Source: Turicibacter faecis (GTDB taxonomy: Bacteria; Bacillota_I; Bacilli_A; MOL361; Turicibacteraceae). From it: a stretch of DNA of 64,000 bases. The position numbers were made by a program, and so were the translations under genes. Below are positions 47,073-56,059 of the stretch, one piece after another (the stretch's first letter is position 1; each line of letters starts with the position of its first letter). Under the pieces are notes generated by a model, which did no database searches, was not told the origin of the DNA, and saw only the letters and a list, made by a program, of their open reading frames with translations. The DNA lies in contig NZ_AP028127.1 of NCBI RefSeq assembly GCF_037076425.1, positions 1,084,001-1,148,000 of the forward strand. Direction: 5' to 3'.

Positions 47073-47764
47073 TGCTGTTTAGAGCATCAAACGGCTATCA
47101 ATCACGTGGTCGCAGGCGTAGGAGGACTTCCGTTATCATGAAATTTCTTCTTTAAAGCGTGAGAAGCTTTTTTAAAAATATAAAAATTAGATAATTTTTA
47201 AATAACGGAGAGGATGAAAATCCAAAAGAGATGGGAAGAACTAAAAATTCTACGATGAATAGTCCACAGAACGCTCAACGTCTCCTTTTTATTTCCATTA
47301 TAAGGATTTTAAAAACGAGCAGAAGACTTCGCATCATGCCTTTATTTTTCAACAACTGCTATTCATTGTTTTTTACGCGTTTGAAAGGGTTCTTTTGAAA
47401 AAATGATCATAAGTCATATTGAGGGTGCAAAAAACATAAAATTATCATGTGTTTCGACTCACTGTAGGGATAGGATGATCATATTCGAACGAGAAATTTA
47501 AAAATTTGACGAGCAAGGAGGAGCTTTATCGGGCTTCAACGGGGATGTGGCGTGAAAACGATCGTACTATAAATGAGTTTAATAAAGTAGCCGTGAGTTA
47601 AATGAGGGATCTCAGGATGGATAAATAGGGTGGGAGGAAATAGAAGTACCCATTGAAGCAATGAACTGCATTAAATCTGGAATCAAGCGCTATTTACTTT
47701 AAGATGAAGTTCTTCCTATCGGATGAATATGCCGATAGGTGAAATGTAAAAGGGAGGCGAAGAG
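47073..47764. other. Long gap with no supported gene
   Basis: About 690 bases, all frames broken. Visible items: a copy of the recurrent AAATTAGATAATT motif at 47184-47196, and a perfect hairpin CCTATCGG...CCGATAGG at about 47715-47740, just before the ribosome site of the next gene. The hairpin might affect its translation or end an upstream transcript. Confidence 0.5.
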
Positions 47765-48895
47765 ATGATTAAAAAAGTTTTAGTTGCATGCTTACTTCTA
47801 ACCTTGATGGGATGTCAAAGGCTTAAGGACGAGGTCGTAGAAAGGTTTTGGCATCCCAAACAGGAGCAAAGTGAATTGAAAGAGTCAACTAAGGAGGTTA
47901 AGGAAAGAAAAGAGATCACACAAACTTTAACGAATTCTGATTTACAGCAGTTAAATGTTTATTTGAGTCATTTAAGTAATAGTGGGTTTGAAACGTATAA
48001 TAAAGAAAATCTCAATCATGATCAACTATTAGAGTTCGGCCTTTGGTTATATCTGGGGAATATGGTGAAAGTAGAATCTAAAGAAATAGATGGCGTTTAT
48101 TATAGCGTTTTTAATTATGATGAGTTTAGCCATAAAATAAGTCAATATTTTGATTGTGAATTAGAGAAAAAAGGCAACGATGAATGGCTGTTTCAAGATA
48201 ATAATTATTATCATCCGTTATTAGAAAGCGAATATCCGCTCAATACGGTCACTCAAGTTGATCGTATATATGATAATGGGGATAATAGCTTTTTAGTTGA
48301 AGGGCTGGTTTATCGATTTGAATCATCTATGGACACTCATATTTATGAACAGTATTTGCAACCCAAATCCACATGGAGTCCTTCAATGGAAAGTGAATTA
48401 ATCGGAAATATCACGACCACGCTCGTTTATTCAGATAAATTAAACCATTATGTTATTGAAGATTATCAAGCTAAGTATTATCCGAGCGACGAAGGGGTAG
48501 AGAGTGAATCGAGCAATAACGAAGAATTCTCCTATAGCTATAAAAAGGACTACCTAGATAAACTAGACTTTATAGAAGAAGGCATGAGTGATTTAGATTA
48601 CCTCTATGATAGTGGAACAACAGTCGACTTCGTTGAGGCAGAAGGAACACGCCTTAAAAGATGGGATGACATGCTAAATGAAATATATAGCTTATTAAAA
48701 ACTCAACTTACAGAAAGTGAGATGAAAGAATTAAAGAGTAAACAACTAGCTTGGATCGAATATCGAGATAAGACTGCCGAGAATGAAGCAAATGCAGCAG
48801 GGGGCGGATCCCTAACGACCGTCGTCTACAATAGCACATTAGCTACCCTTACAAAAGAACGATGTTATGAATTAGTAAACACCTACCTCGAATAG
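47765..48895 (+). CDS. Lipoprotein with C-terminal LprI/DUF1311-like domain
   Basis: A 376-residue exported lipoprotein: signal peptide with lipobox LMGC (Cys about residue 18), a basic/acidic linker, a central domain (60-250) of unknown type, and a C-terminal domain (about 285-376). The last matches LprI/DUF1311: LKRWDDMLNEIYSLLKTQL, LKSKQLAWIEYRDKTAENEA, GGGSLTTVVYNSTLATLTKERCYEL. The normal cysteine pair of that domain is reduced to one Cys. GGGAGGCG precedes the ATG. Function is unknown. Confidence 0.8.
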   Translation: MIKKVLVACLLLTLMGCQRLKDEVVERFWHPKQEQSELKESTKEVKERKEITQTLTNSDLQQLNVYLSHLSNSGFETYNKENLNHDQLLEFGLWLYLGNMVKVESKEIDGVYYSVFNYDEFSHKISQYFDCELEKKGNDEWLFQDNNYYHPLLESEYPLNTVTQVDRIYDNGDNSFLVEGLVYRFESSMDTHIYEQYLQPKSTWSPSMESELIGNITTTLVYSDKLNHYVIEDYQAKYYPSDEGVESESSNNEEFSYSYKKDYLDKLDFIEEGMSDLDYLYDSGTTVDFVEAEGTRLKRWDDMLNEIYSLLKTQLTESEMKELKSKQLAWIEYRDKTAENEANAAGGGSLTTVVYNSTLATLTKERCYELVNTYLE

Positions 48896-49040
48896 ATTTA
48901 ATGTCAATACGAATAAGGGACGATGGACTAACTATCGCTAATGAGAAGATCAAATGAGAGGAAATGACGCCGATAGTTTAAGGGGTAAACTTGAACTTGC
49001 ATCAAGCATTCATCCGTTCTCGTTTTTCAGATGTATAAAA

Positions 49041-49110
49041 AAACAACGGGTTGTAGGGGAATCCGTTGTTTAATAAAAGGCGTTTATGGGGGAATAAACG
49101 TCTTTTTTAA
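49041..49110 (+). terminator. Two tandem hairpins after the lipoprotein gene
   Basis: AAACAACGG (49041-49049)/CCGTTGTTT (49063-49071) and AGGCGTTTAT (49078-49087)/ATAAACGTCT (49094-49103), the second followed by a T run. Confidence 0.8.
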
Positions 49111-49142
49111 TCTAAGAAATTTAGGAAGAGTTAAAAAGTTAG

Positions 49143-49514
49143 CTAGCAACTTTCTTTTGCTGTTTTCATCGCCTCGTTTAAATGGGCCAATATGATGTTC
49201 ATCGCGCGAATCAGATTAGAAAAGCGGGTATAGGTGGAACTCCCTTCTTTCGCGCGACTAAGGCCTGACGTACTCTTATTTTTGATAGAGGTAATTTGGG
49301 CAATCGCTTGCTCTAGATCCTCCTTTGAATAGGAACATGTTTTATTGAGTAGAAGATTCTGGGCGATGTATAAAGCCTTAATCCTGTTTTTAGAGAGCGA
49401 AAATGAAGGAGAACCCTCCTTTAATTTAGGCTGTATTTTTTCACAATTCACAATCGATGATTCAATAACTTTTAAAGTGTCCTTCATTTGTTGTTCTGTC
49501 AATGAATCCATCAC
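49143..49514 (-). CDS. Hypothetical helical protein
   Basis: A 123-residue soluble, all-helical basic protein (LTEQQMKDTLKVIESSIVNC, RIKALYIAQNLLLNK, FSNLIRAMNIILAHLNEAM). AAAGGAGG lies about 6 bases before the GTG/ATG start on the minus strand, supporting it as a real gene. No family is recognised. It may be a small regulatory or toxin-antitoxin-like protein, but nothing in the sequence shows this. Confidence 0.6.
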   Translation of the reverse strand: MMDSLTEQQMKDTLKVIESSIVNCEKIQPKLKEGSPSFSLSKNRIKALYIAQNLLLNKTCSYSKEDLEQAIAQITSIKNKSTSGLSRAKEGSSTYTRFSNLIRAMNIILAHLNEAMKTAKESC

Positions 49515-49623
49515 GGTATCCTCCTTTATTGAAATATCCCTCTATTATAACAAACATACGCACTTCAAGCGATGTTATGAGGTGGGTTAGTTTTCTTAAT
49601 TTTTATTAGAGGTAAACATAGAA

Positions 49624-49750
49624 AAATCCCCATTCTTGTTGTTGGGCGGTAACAAGAATGGGGATTGAAAACGGTTAAGGGATTGATAAAAATAAGATTA
49701 ACAGAGGGTGATGAATCAATCGCTTGGCGATCGATTCAATATATTTTATG
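49624..49750. repeat. Dispersed double-hairpin repeat, copy B
   Basis: First hairpin AATCCCCATTCTTGTT (49625-49640) pairs perfectly with AACAAGAATGGGGATT (49651-49666). The shared linker follows (GATTGATAAAAATAAGATTA inside), then a second hairpin GAATCAATCG (49713-49722)/CGATCGATTC (49727-49736), then CAATATATTTTATG. Compare copy A at 45067-45197. Confidence 0.85.
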
Positions 49751-49790
49751 CTTCTGCTACCGTTTTGTGAGTGTCATCGGGCTCCTTTTT

Positions 49791-50000
49791 TTACTGTTCA
49801 TATTCGTCTTCATCGTCGTCTTCATATTCAATCACACAAGGGTATCTCATGATCCGAACACCCATGAAGAGGTTGAGACAACTTATGGCGCCCCAAAATA
49901 TATCCCATGCGGATGGGGTAGTAAACAATTTGGGAATCCGTAGGATAAGACAAAAAATACTTAATAGGATGATCATCATCCCCATTCGTTTGTTAGACAA
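49791..50000 (-). CDS. Small membrane protein
   Basis: A 69-residue protein with two hydrophobic stretches (MGMMIILLSIFCLILRI and WDIFWGAISCLNLFMGV) and a strongly acidic tail (EYEDDDEDEYEQ). The start is TTG at 50000 with AGAGAGG about 9 bases upstream on the minus strand; ATG at 49985 is an alternative. The overlapping plus-strand frame (49665-49943) has no such support and is rejected. Function is unknown. Confidence 0.6.
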   Translation of the reverse strand: MSNKRMGMMIILLSIFCLILRIPKLFTTPSAWDIFWGAISCLNLFMGVRIMRYPCVIEYEDDDEDEYEQ

Positions 50001-50039
50001 TGACTGATACCTCTCTTTTCTAAATGCTTGTTCATTTCA

Positions 50040-50513
50040 TTTTATCATAATTTGGCGATTTAGGGTACCATTGTAGGTAGGCGAGTTCAATTAATCTGTT
50101 TATTTGGATGACGCTGGTGCGGGGGGATGAATAGGGAGTGTCGGCAGGTTGTTTGACGATGGTGTAGGGGGGACTGTCGGGTTCTTTTTTTGAGTGGCAA
50201 CCCGGCTTGTTGATGCGCTTTTTTAACCGCTAGGTTGAGAGAAGCCTCCCTGAATCAAAGAAGAAGGTTCATCGCTAGATTCGAGAGGATTTTTTGGGGA
50301 AGATATGATTCGTGATTCAAACAAGAGAGCGGATAAGTGGGGGAATCGAATTTCACAAGAAAAGTCATCTGGTGAACAAGCCTCCTCATCTTCAATGAAA
50401 AAAATGATTGAATTTGACGAAAAACATATTAAAATAGACATATTGGTGCTTTATTGAAGGAGTGCAACAAGATGTTACGCCATAAAATGGCGGTTTAGGA
50501 GAGTAGGTAAAGA
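50040..50513. other. Gap with no supported gene
   Basis: About 470 bases. G-rich short repeats (GGGGGGATGAATAGGGAGTGTCGG, partly echoed by GGGGGGACTGTCGG) and a hairpin near 50170-50200 are visible. The rest reads like decayed coding sequence without an intact frame. Confidence 0.4.
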
Positions 50514-51098
50514 ATGAGTCGTCAGAAATTGAATGTGAAAAAGCTAGCTAAAGTTAAGAAGCGATATGGCTTAATCGGGGTCATTTTTGTTATCGTGGCA
50601 ACCCTGGCCGGTAGTTATGTTGAAGATTATCTTTCTTCACGGTCTGCGGCGTCGCTTCAAGTGTTTGAAACGAATGGGATTGAACTTGAGCCGGTGATTT
50701 TAAAACGTGTCGTCGATGGAGATACGTTAGTCGTGACGAATGCAAATCGGGAGGAAGTTCGAGTTCGCCTCATCGGAATGGATACGCCTGAAAGTGTGCA
50801 TCCGGATCAAGAAAAAAATACGGAAGCGGGCGAGTTGGCGAGCCAGTATACGAAGTCAGTGTTAACCGTTGGACAGACGCTATATTTGGAGTATGATGTT
50901 CAAAAAACGGATCGTTATCATCGCGTGCTAGCCTATGTGTGGTTAACCGATGATGTCAATCCAGATGATATCGCCACGAACATGTTAAATGCGAAATTGG
51001 TGGCCGACGGCTATGCGGTGGCGAAAGAGTTTAAGCCGAATGTCAAATATTCGAGTCTTTTAAAACAGTTAGAATCAGCCGCGAACAACGAGCGCTAA
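50514..51098 (+). CDS. Secreted/membrane-anchored thermonuclease-like protein (SNase)
   Basis: A 194-residue staphylococcal-nuclease-fold protein. An N-terminal anchor (YGLIGVIFVIVATLAGSYV) is followed by the nuclease domain: VVDGDTLVV (metal-binding Asp), VRVRLIGMDTPE (catalytic Arg, then Asp and Glu), KNTEAGELASQYTKSVL, and YDVQKTDRYHRVLAYVW (second catalytic Arg region). It degrades nucleic acid outside the cytoplasm. AGGAGAG precedes the ATG. A terminator follows. Confidence 0.92.
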   Translation: MSRQKLNVKKLAKVKKRYGLIGVIFVIVATLAGSYVEDYLSSRSAASLQVFETNGIELEPVILKRVVDGDTLVVTNANREEVRVRLIGMDTPESVHPDQEKNTEAGELASQYTKSVLTVGQTLYLEYDVQKTDRYHRVLAYVWLTDDVNPDDIATNMLNAKLVADGYAVAKEFKPNVKYSSLLKQLESAANNER

Positions 51099-51126
51099 AT
51101 CGGTGGTTAAAGACTAAAAATCATCG

Positions 51127-51170
51127 TCAAAAGGTTCATCGTCCGATGGAGGGCGGTGAGCTTTTTTTAT
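51127..51170 (+). terminator. Terminator after the nuclease gene
   Basis: AGGTTCATCGTCC pairs imperfectly with GGGCGGTGAGCTT, followed by seven T (about 51164-51170). Confidence 0.65.
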
Positions 51171-51444
51171 TTATCTCATCGGTCAACACGACTATTATTT
51201 AGAAAAACTATGAAGGAACGAATTTTTTACTGAGGGTAATCTAACTTGTGACCCACGGGATTAAACAGGAAATGCTTCCTATGAAGCAGGACAATATAAT
51301 CGGGGCGTTATTTTTAAATCTGAGAATGTCGGGAACGCTTCAAAAAACCATAAAATGATAGCGAGAGGCCTTTATTCAAGGCGATGGGAACTTTTTACAA
51401 TCGCTACCTGCTGGGGAAATGTGGCGAATAATCATAAAAAGAGA

Positions 51445-51473
51445 TTGAACATTTGTTCGAATTTGTTTATAAT
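51445..51473 (+). promoter_or_regulatory. SOS-type promoter with LexA (DinR) box
   Basis: TTGAAC (51445-51450), 17-base spacer, TATAAT (51468-51473). The -35 overlaps GAACATTTGTTCG (51447-51459), which fits the Gram-positive LexA box CGAACN4GTTCG except for the first base. The following UvrX/YolD operon should therefore be DNA-damage induced. Confidence 0.88.
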
Positions 51474-51497
51474 AAAGGAAGAAAAGGAGGGAATTGG

Positions 51498-52946
51498 ATG
51501 AAACAGCGGGTGTATATGGCGATTGATCTGAAAAGTTTTTATGCTTCGGTGGAATGTCGTGAACGCGGTCTCAATCCGATGACGACCCATTTAGTTGTTG
51601 CCGATGAAGGTCGGAGTGAGAAAACAATTTGCCTAGCGGTTACTCCCTCGCTCAAATCATTAGGCCTTTCGGGGCGTCCGCGTTTGTTTGAGGTCGAGCA
51701 AAAAGTTCAAGAGGCAAATGCCATCCGTAAACAAAGAGCCCGTTGTTCATATTTGACGCAGGCCTCATCTGATGCCCAAGCATTGAGGGCATCGCCTGAA
51801 CTGGCGATTTCCTATATCGTTGCTACGCCAAGAATGGCTTACTATTTGGAGTATAGTACCCGAATTTACGAGGTGTATTTGAGGTATATCGCACCGGAAG
51901 ACATTCATGTGTATAGTATTGACGAGGTGTTTATCGATGCCACCGACTACTTAACACTTTACCAAATGACGGCGCACGAGTTAGCAAGGACCATCATTCA
52001 CGACGTTTTAAAGACAACCGGCATTACGGCAACTGCTGGGATAGGCCCTAATTTGTACTTATGTAAAGTTGCGATGGATATTGTCGCGAAGAAGATGCCT
52101 CCCGATACCTTTGGCGTGCGGATTGCTGAGCTTGATGAAACATCTTATCGAACCTTATTGTGGCATCATCGTCCGCTCACGTCATTTTGGCGGGTTGGAA
52201 AAGGTTATGCCGCTAAACTGGAGGCCCATGGGATGTATACGATGGGGGATGTGGCTCGGATGTCGTTAACTGAGCGCGGGGAACAATTGCTGTATCACCT
52301 ATTTGGTGTGAATGCCGAACTCCTGATTGATCACGCATGGGGTGTTGAGTCGTGTACCATGGCGGATATTAAAGCCTATGAACCTAAACATCACAGCATC
52401 AGCTCGGGTCAAATTCTACCGACAGGGTATCCGATTAATAAAGCACGATTAGTCGTCCGCGAAATGGTCGAATCTCTCGTGTTTGAGTTGCTCGAAAAGG
52501 GACTCGTGACTCCTTCCGTTGGATTAACCCTTTGTTACGATTCCACGCGCGGTGTTCCTAACGCAAGTCGAGGCACTAAAAAATTGGCGTCGTACACGTC
52601 TTCGACCCGATTACTGAAGCAGGCCGTGACCACTTTATTTGATGATATCGTGGATCAAAGACAACGCGTTCGTCGAGTATCTCTTGTTTTTTCTGAAGTG
52701 AGGAACGCGCAAGAAATCAACGACGCTCCTGTGGTTCAACAACTCGATTTATTTACAAACGTTCAGGTGTTGCAACAAAAGGAGCAAGAACAGGAGGCAG
52801 ACCGTCAAAAGGAACGTCGGCAACAAGAGGCAATGTTACAGATCCGTCAGAAGTTTGGAAAGAACGCCATTTTAAAAGGAATGAATCTCGAAGAAGGAGC
52901 TACTGGAAGAGATCGCAATAATCAAATAGGAGGACATCGCGCTTAA
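51498..52946 (+). CDS. uvrX: Y-family DNA polymerase, UvrX/YqjW type
   Basis: A 482-residue error-prone translesion polymerase. Catalytic acids: D10 in MAIDLKSFYASVECRERG, and the SIDEVFID motif near residues 140-147 (Asp-Glu). TAGIGPNLYLCKVAMDIVAKK is the typical helix-hairpin-helix region. The type is the UvrX/YqjW subgroup found with YolD proteins on Bacillus plasmids and chromosomes. The frame opens upstream at 51453, but that lies inside the LexA-controlled promoter; AAAGGAGGG fits the ATG at 51498. Confidence 0.93.
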   Translation: MKQRVYMAIDLKSFYASVECRERGLNPMTTHLVVADEGRSEKTICLAVTPSLKSLGLSGRPRLFEVEQKVQEANAIRKQRARCSYLTQASSDAQALRASPELAISYIVATPRMAYYLEYSTRIYEVYLRYIAPEDIHVYSIDEVFIDATDYLTLYQMTAHELARTIIHDVLKTTGITATAGIGPNLYLCKVAMDIVAKKMPPDTFGVRIAELDETSYRTLLWHHRPLTSFWRVGKGYAAKLEAHGMYTMGDVARMSLTERGEQLLYHLFGVNAELLIDHAWGVESCTMADIKAYEPKHHSISSGQILPTGYPINKARLVVREMVESLVFELLEKGLVTPSVGLTLCYDSTRGVPNASRGTKKLASYTSSTRLLKQAVTTLFDDIVDQRQRVRRVSLVFSEVRNAQEINDAPVVQQLDLFTNVQVLQQKEQEQEADRQKERRQQEAMLQIRQKFGKNAILKGMNLEEGATGRDRNNQIGGHRA

Positions 52947-53381
52947 ATGACAACGAATCATTATCAAGATATCATTCATCTTTCTTATCGCAAATCAACC
53001 CGCCGCCCTCAGATGACGAATAGGCAGCGGGCGGCTCAATTCGCGCCTTTTGCTGCCTTGACAGGACATGAGGCCGCCATAAAAGAAGTTGCGCGACTAA
53101 CCGATGCAAAAGTTGAATTAGATGAAACACGGATAGGGGCGCTTCATGCCGCCCTTCATACGGTTGCTTTAACAATAAAGAACGCGCCTTTAGTCAAGGT
53201 GACGTATTTTAAGCCCGATGATAAAAAGGGAGGAGGCACCTATGTGACCGTTCAAGAACGCGTGCGAAAAATTGATGCGTATCACCAACAACTCGTGTTT
53301 AAATCGGGTGCTTTTATTCCTATTATGGACATCCTCACCATCGAATGTCTCGATCCGGTGCATGAAGGCTCGCTTGACTAA
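52947..53381 (+). CDS. YolD-like protein
   Basis: A 144-residue YolD-family protein: MTNRQRAAQFAPFAALTGHEAAI is the family signature, with KVTYFKPDDKKGGGTYVTVQERVRKID in the middle. It starts on the base after the polymerase stop codon, and the pair is typical of YqjX-YqjW. It is thought to assist the UvrX polymerase during the SOS response. Its expression is driven by the LexA-box promoter upstream. Confidence 0.93.
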   Translation: MTTNHYQDIIHLSYRKSTRRPQMTNRQRAAQFAPFAALTGHEAAIKEVARLTDAKVELDETRIGALHAALHTVALTIKNAPLVKVTYFKPDDKKGGGTYVTVQERVRKIDAYHQQLVFKSGAFIPIMDILTIECLDPVHEGSLD

Positions 53382-53529
53382 GACCCGACCGTTCATTTGA
53401 TTTGACTGGGGGATGAAGGTCATCATGTTGGGTATGTTAAGGGAGAGGGTCAGTCATACTAGTAGGGAAGGTCGTTTGATGGGTACCTTTTTTTAAACTA
53501 GCCGTTAAAGTGGAGAAGGAGTGGATGAG

Positions 53530-54225
53530 ATGAGTTGTACATGTGGCGTGGGCCAATCTTGCACGTATAAGGTGCCTATTTTCCAAGCGTTTAATTGTGA
53601 AGAAACGAAGGCGTTGTTAAAGGTGATTAAACGCAAAACCTATCAAAAAGGAGAGATGGTATTTCGTGAGGGTGAACCTGCCGATACGCTTTGGATTGTA
53701 AACGAAGGGAAACTCAAAATTTTTAATTATACGAAAGATGGAAAAGAACAAATTCTTCATTTGTTGGGTGAGGGTGATTTTTGGGGCGAACTCCAATTGT
53801 TTCAAGACACGACGTTTAATTGTTATGCCAAAGCGATTGAAGATTGCCGATTCTGTTTGATTACGAAACAGCATTTTCAACAGTTAATGCTTAAAAAACC
53901 AGAAATGAGTTTAAAAGTGTTAGAAGTCCTTAGCCAACGCTTGATTCATTTAGAGCAGTTAACACTTATGTTATCGAACCAAGACCCCGAGAGTAAGTTG
54001 GCCTATTTACTCTTAGAGTTAGCCAAGAAAGAGGGCGTCCAAGTTGGATCTAAAATGGTGATTCGTTTACCCTTTACACGTGAAGAAGTGGCAAATTATA
54101 CAGGGCTCACACGGGAAACCGTGAGTCGAAAGTTACACCAGTTGAGTGAAAAAGGAATCATCAACATCATCGGTCATAGGAAAATAGAAATCCTAGACGT
54201 CGCGTATTTGAAGGATCTGCTCTAG
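53530..54225 (+). CDS. Crp/Fnr-family regulator with N-terminal cysteine cluster
   Basis: A 231-residue transcription factor. The N-terminus SCTCGVGQSC carries Cys 3, 5 and 11, placed like the Fe-S ligands of FNR. A cNMP-binding-type beta barrel follows (YQKGEMVFREGEPADTLWIVNEGKLKIF), then the dimer helix and a winged helix-turn-helix (FTREEVANYTGLTRETVSRKLHQL). It probably senses oxygen, NO or redox state. It is convergent with hcp, and an FNR-type site lies in front of hcp, so hcp is a likely target. The start is ATG 53530 (AAGGAG nine bases upstream); GTG 53521 is also possible. Confidence 0.87.
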   Translation: MSCTCGVGQSCTYKVPIFQAFNCEETKALLKVIKRKTYQKGEMVFREGEPADTLWIVNEGKLKIFNYTKDGKEQILHLLGEGDFWGELQLFQDTTFNCYAKAIEDCRFCLITKQHFQQLMLKKPEMSLKVLEVLSQRLIHLEQLTLMLSNQDPESKLAYLLLELAKKEGVQVGSKMVIRLPFTREEVANYTGLTRETVSRKLHQLSEKGIINIIGHRKIEILDVAYLKDLL

Positions 54226-54234
54226 GTGCTAATA

Positions 54235-54270
54235 AAAAACCACTCCTTGAATTCAAAGAGTGGTTTTTTT
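54235..54270. terminator. Bidirectional terminator between the regulator and hcp
   Basis: AAAAACCACTC (54235-54245) pairs perfectly with GAGTGGTTTTT (54258-54268). Confidence 0.9.
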
Positions 54271-54271
54271 G

Positions 54272-55921
54272 TTAAGCTTTTAAGAACTCGTTTAAATCTT
54301 CTTCAACGGTTGAAATGCCACCGATGGCAAAGTTTTCAACTAAGACTTGGAGGACATTAGGGGATAAGAAGGCGGGTAAGGTTGGGCCTAGGTGAATGTT
54401 TTTCACACCGAGGGCTAGTAGGGCTAGTAAAACGATGACCGCTTTTTGCTCATACCAGGCAATGTTATAGGCGATAGGTAAATCATTAATGTCTTCAAGC
54501 CCTAAGGCTTCTTTTAATTTCAAGGCGATGACGACTAATGAATAAGAGTCGTTACATTGTCCGGCATCTAATAGGCGTGGAATGCCGTTAATGTCGCCCA
54601 GATTTAATTTATTGTATTTGTATTTGGCGCATCCGGCTGTTAGAATGACGGAATCTTGGGGTAATTCTTTGGCGAAATCAGTATAGTAGGTACGCTCTTT
54701 ATGGCGACCATCACACCCGGCCATGACGACGAAGTTCTTAATCGCCCCCTCTTTGATGGCACCTACGACCGAATCGGCAAGGCTCAACACTTGATGGTGG
54801 GCAAATCCTCCGATGATTTCTCCTGTTTCAAGCGGTGTCGGAGCGGCGCACGTTAAGGCGTGTTCAATCACGCAACTGAAATCTTTTGTCCCATCAGCGA
54901 GTGTTTTGATCACCTTGAAGTCAGGGTGCCCCGTATTTCCAGTTGTATAGACGCGCTCAGTATAGGTGCATCCTTGACGTGGGGGAACTAAACAGTTAGT
55001 TGTAAAGACAATCGGCCCATTGAAGGTTTCGAATTCTTTTGTTTGTTCGTGCCAAGCGTTTCCGTAGTTTCCAACGAGATGTGGATATTTTTTTAGTTCA
55101 GGATAGTAATGGGCAGGTAGCATCTCGCTATGTGTATAGACGTCAACCCCGGTATCTTGCGTCTGTTCTAATAGTTGTTTGAGGTCGTGAAGATCGTGTC
55201 CAGTGATTAAGATTCCGGGGCGGTTTTGAACGCCGATATTCACCTTTGTTAATTCCGGGTGCCGAAATGATGAGGTATTCGCTTGGTCAAGAAGTGACAT
55301 CGCTAAAACCCCAACATTTCCTAATTCAAGGGCAAGCGTTGTATAGGCGCTAACATCTAGGTCGGGCTGGATTAAGGTAGCCATGAAACGATGCAGGTTA
55401 TTAAATAGTTCATCGTCAGTAAATCCTAATTTTTCGGCATGCGACGTATAGGCAGCCAGCCCTTTAAGTCCGAATAAAATCAGTTCGCGTAGGGAACGGA
55501 TGTCTTCATTTTCTGTTGTGGAATGAATCGCAACCGATAAGGCTTTTTTAATCATACTTTGTTTATGGTCGACCTCAAAGTTGACGATATCGTGTGTTAA
55601 AATAGGAAGATTAGTGTGGATTAGGCGTTCTTTTAATTGGTTTCTTAAGCGGATGCTTTCTTTAATACGTGTGACGAATTCTTCTTCATCAAAATTGGCG
55701 TTCGTGATGGTAGCGAACAATCCTTCTGTGACAAATAAATCGACCTCGCGGACGAGTTCTTTCTCTTCTTTCACCTCAAGCGCTAAACAAGATAATCCAA
55801 TAAGGGAGTAAATAAAAGTATCCATTAAGGCGGTCAGTTCGGGTGATTTTCCGCAAACCCCAAATACGGTACAGCCTACTCCTTTTGCTGCTTCTTGACA
55901 TTGATTACAAAACATAGTCAT
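54272..55921 (-). CDS. hcp: Hydroxylamine reductase / hybrid-cluster protein
   Basis: A 549-residue hybrid-cluster protein. The N-terminal Fe-S ligands are C5, C8, C17 and C23 ([20 protein letters not shown]), the Cx2Cx8Cx5C spacing known for this family. Hybrid-cluster ligands appear in [35 protein letters not shown] and AGQCNDSY. In known members it reduces hydroxylamine or NO and protects against nitrosative stress in anaerobic cells. AGAGGTG precedes the ATG on the minus strand. Confidence 0.97.
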   Translation of the reverse strand: MTMFCNQCQEAAKGVGCTVFGVCGKSPELTALMDTFIYSLIGLSCLALEVKEEKELVREVDLFVTEGLFATITNANFDEEEFVTRIKESIRLRNQLKERLIHTNLPILTHDIVNFEVDHKQSMIKKALSVAIHSTTENEDIRSLRELILFGLKGLAAYTSHAEKLGFTDDELFNNLHRFMATLIQPDLDVSAYTTLALELGNVGVLAMSLLDQANTSSFRHPELTKVNIGVQNRPGILITGHDLHDLKQLLEQTQDTGVDVYTHSEMLPAHYYPELKKYPHLVGNYGNAWHEQTKEFETFNGPIVFTTNCLVPPRQGCTYTERVYTTGNTGHPDFKVIKTLADGTKDFSCVIEHALTCAAPTPLETGEIIGGFAHHQVLSLADSVVGAIKEGAIKNFVVMAGCDGRHKERTYYTDFAKELPQDSVILTAGCAKYKYNKLNLGDINGIPRLLDAGQCNDSYSLVVIALKLKEALGLEDINDLPIAYNIAWYEQKAVIVLLALLALGVKNIHLGPTLPAFLSPNVLQVLVENFAIGGISTVEEDLNEFLKA

Positions 55922-55951
55922 TCTTTCACCTCTTTTTCATTTGTTAAGGTT

Positions 55952-55993
55952 ATTTTATCGATGAAGAGGGAAGTTGAATGTGATTGAAATCAA
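55952..55993 (-). promoter_or_regulatory. hcp promoter with FNR/HcpR-type site
   Basis: GTGATTGAAATCAA (55980-55993) matches the FNR consensus TTGATN4ATCAA in 9 of 10 positions. On the minus strand a TAAAAT box (55957-55952) would place the site centre about 41.5 bases upstream of the transcription start, the classical class II activator position. The probable partner is the Crp/Fnr gene at 53530. Confidence 0.65.
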
Positions 55994-56059
55994 ATTTGAT
56001 AAAAAGAGGCACGCCTTTTAGGTAAAGGCATAGGATATAGTAACTTGTTGAAGGGTGGG

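Noticed and set aside
49665-49943. 92-residue plus-strand hydrophobic frame
   Set aside because: It starts inside repeat copy B and is antisense to the better supported small membrane-protein gene at 49791-50000.
50223-50441. 72-residue minus-strand frame before the SNase gene
   Set aside because: No ribosome site, low-complexity serine/proline composition and no recognised pattern.
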